Positions 5,604 through 6,555 of a DNA stretch of 6,555 nt are shown here, piece by piece. Below the pieces are notes generated by a model. The model ran no database searches. It had not been told where the DNA came from and saw nothing but the letters and a program-made list of their open reading frames with translations. Origin of the DNA: an uncultured Bacillota bacterium (lineage in GTDB: Bacteria; Bacillota; Clostridia; UBA1381); assembly GCA_949297205.1 (NCBI GenBank), contig CASFSH010000355.1, positions 1 through 6,555 on the forward strand, written 5' to 3'. Within the stretch, counting starts at the first letter, position 1, and the number at the start of each line of letters is the position of its first letter. A program made the position numbers and the translations under genes.

Positions 5604-6555
5604 ATGGCCGTTAATATTACAAATGAACTTGTACAGGAATTTTCACTAAAGGAATGGCAGGCAGTGAATACCATAAAACTGATAGATGACGGAAATACTA
5701 TTCCGTTCATTGCCCGATACAGAAAAGAGGCAACCGGTGAGCTGTCTGATGAAATACTAAGAAGCTTTTATGAAAGACTTTGTTATTTAAGAAACATTGA
5801 AGAAAAAAAAGCCGAAGTAATTCGTCTTATTGATGAACAGGGTATGCTTACCGACGAACTTACCGAGGCAATAAACAACGCAAAAACAATAACAGAAATT
5901 GATGATATATATCGTCCATTCAGACCAAAACGAAGAACAAGAGCAACAATTGCAAAAGAAAAAGGACTTGAACCATTAAGTAACATAATACTTGAACAAA
6001 ATAAAGATATAAATATCGAAGATGCAGCCAAAGAATATATTGATACCGAAAAAGGCGTTGAAACTATTGATGATGCAATTGCCGGTGCTATGGATATTAT
6101 TGCAGAAATGATTTCCGATAATGCAGATTACCGCAAAGAATTAAGAGAAAAAACATATAAAACAAGTATTCTTGTTTCAAAAGCATCATCAGAAGAAGAC
6201 AGTGTTTACAGTATGTATTATGATTTTTCAGAACCTGCCTCAAAGATAGCAAATCACCGTATATTAGCCATTAACAGAGGCGAAAAAGACGGATTTTTAA
6301 GTGTCAAGTTGAATACAGATGAAGATACCATGACACAATATCTGAAAAATGAAACAATAACAAATAAATCTCCGGCCGAAAAATATCTTGAATTGACCTG
6401 TGAAGATGCATACAAAAGACTTATTGCACCATCTATAGAAACAGAAATAAGAAATATTCTCACCGACAGAGCACAGGAAGCTGCAATAAAAATATTCTCG
6501 AAAAACCTTAACGGGCTTCTTTTGCAGCCGCCTATTAAAGGGAAAACAATTTTAG
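5604..6555 (+). CDS. tex: Tex (YdcI/YhgF family) RNA-binding transcription accessory protein, N-terminal part
   Basis: Tex is a widely conserved cytoplasmic nucleic-acid-binding protein linked to RNA polymerase. The frame is open from 5604 to the right edge: 317 codons of a protein usually over 700 residues. The visible part is the helical Tex N-terminal domain and linker, with IDDGNTIPFIARYRKE (27-42), YRPFRPKRRTRATIAKEKG (103-121), HRILAINRGEKDG (218-230) and EDAYKRLIAPSIE (267-279). It ends in LLLQPPIKGKTIL, just before the YqgF/RuvC-like domain. The helix-hairpin-helix and S1 domains lie beyond the window. An in-frame ATG at 5568 would add 12 residues, but it has no Shine-Dalgarno and sits about 10 nt from the predicted transcript start. 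The ATG at 5604 gives the usual N-terminus, though its GGGG (5592-5595, 8 nt away) is a poor ribosome binding site. It is transcribed away from mraZ, with a nearby LexA-like box. Confidence 0.95.
   Translation, partial: MAVNITNELVQEFSLKEWQAVNTIKLIDDGNTIPFIARYRKEATGELSDEILRSFYERLCYLRNIEEKKAEVIRLIDEQGMLTDELTEAINNAKTITEIDDIYRPFRPKRRTRATIAKEKGLEPLSNIILEQNKDINIEDAAKEYIDTEKGVETIDDAIAGAMDIIAEMISDNADYRKELREKTYKTSILVSKASSEEDSVYSMYYDFSEPASKIANHRILAINRGEKDGFLSVKLNTDEDTMTQYLKNETITNKSPAEKYLELTCEDAYKRLIAPSIETEIRNILTDRAQEAAIKIFSKNLNGLLLQPPIKGKTIL

Noticed and set aside
5783..6463. Two minus-strand open frames (82 and 69 codons)
   Set aside because: Both are shadows of tex, whose frame is continuous and matches the family.
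1..6555. CRISPR array, insertion sequence, tRNA, rRNA, riboswitch or phage attachment site
   Set aside because: I found no spaced repeats, transposase motifs, cloverleaf or conserved riboswitch cores; the window is a contiguous housekeeping cluster.

Overview
The window looks like part of the chromosome of a low-GC, Gram-positive Firmicute, probably a member of the Clostridia. GC content is roughly one third by eye. The minus strand carries the start of a division and cell-wall (dcw) cluster in the order mraZ, rsmH, ftsL, a SpoVD-type penicillin-binding protein with two PASTA domains, and murE. This is the usual Firmicute order. Only one class B PBP gene lies between ftsL and murE, whereas Bacillus subtilis has two (pbpB and spoVD). 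The genus cannot be fixed from this sequence alone.

Layout, reading the dcw genes in their transcription direction from high to low coordinates. Around 5215-5283 there is a clear sigma-A-like promoter (TTGCAA, 17 bp, TATAAT). It is followed at once by four direct repeats with an exact 10-bp period and a GGG core, which is the architecture of a MraZ autoregulatory operator. Then come mraZ (4698-5144), rsmH (3718-4650) and ftsL (3178-3657). A 258-bp gap follows, holding a perfect 13-bp hairpin with a short U-tract. After it come the PBP (667-2919) and the N-terminal 198 codons of murE (1-594), which runs off the left edge. On the plus strand, divergent from mraZ across a 459-bp AT-rich intergenic region, the first 317 codons of tex begin at 5604 and run off the right edge.

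The genes work together as follows. MraZ is the cluster's DNA-binding regulator. RsmH methylates 16S rRNA. FtsL is the membrane scaffold of the divisome. The PBP cross-links peptidoglycan at the septum or in the spore cortex. MurE adds the third residue of the stem peptide in the cytoplasm. Tex is an RNA-binding protein that acts with RNA polymerase and is functionally separate.

The window is mostly well-known housekeeping content, and I do not see a wholly new system. The points worth a second look are regulatory: the four-box MraZ operator with a possible inverted fifth box in the mRNA leader; a near-consensus Gram-positive SOS (LexA) box in the mraZ-tex intergenic region; a hairpin that may uncouple the PBP from mraZ-rsmH-ftsL; and a cysteine pair near the PBP active site whose spacing matches the redox switch described for B. 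subtilis SpoVD. Several gene starts were moved to internal ATG codons because of Shine-Dalgarno position and family alignment.
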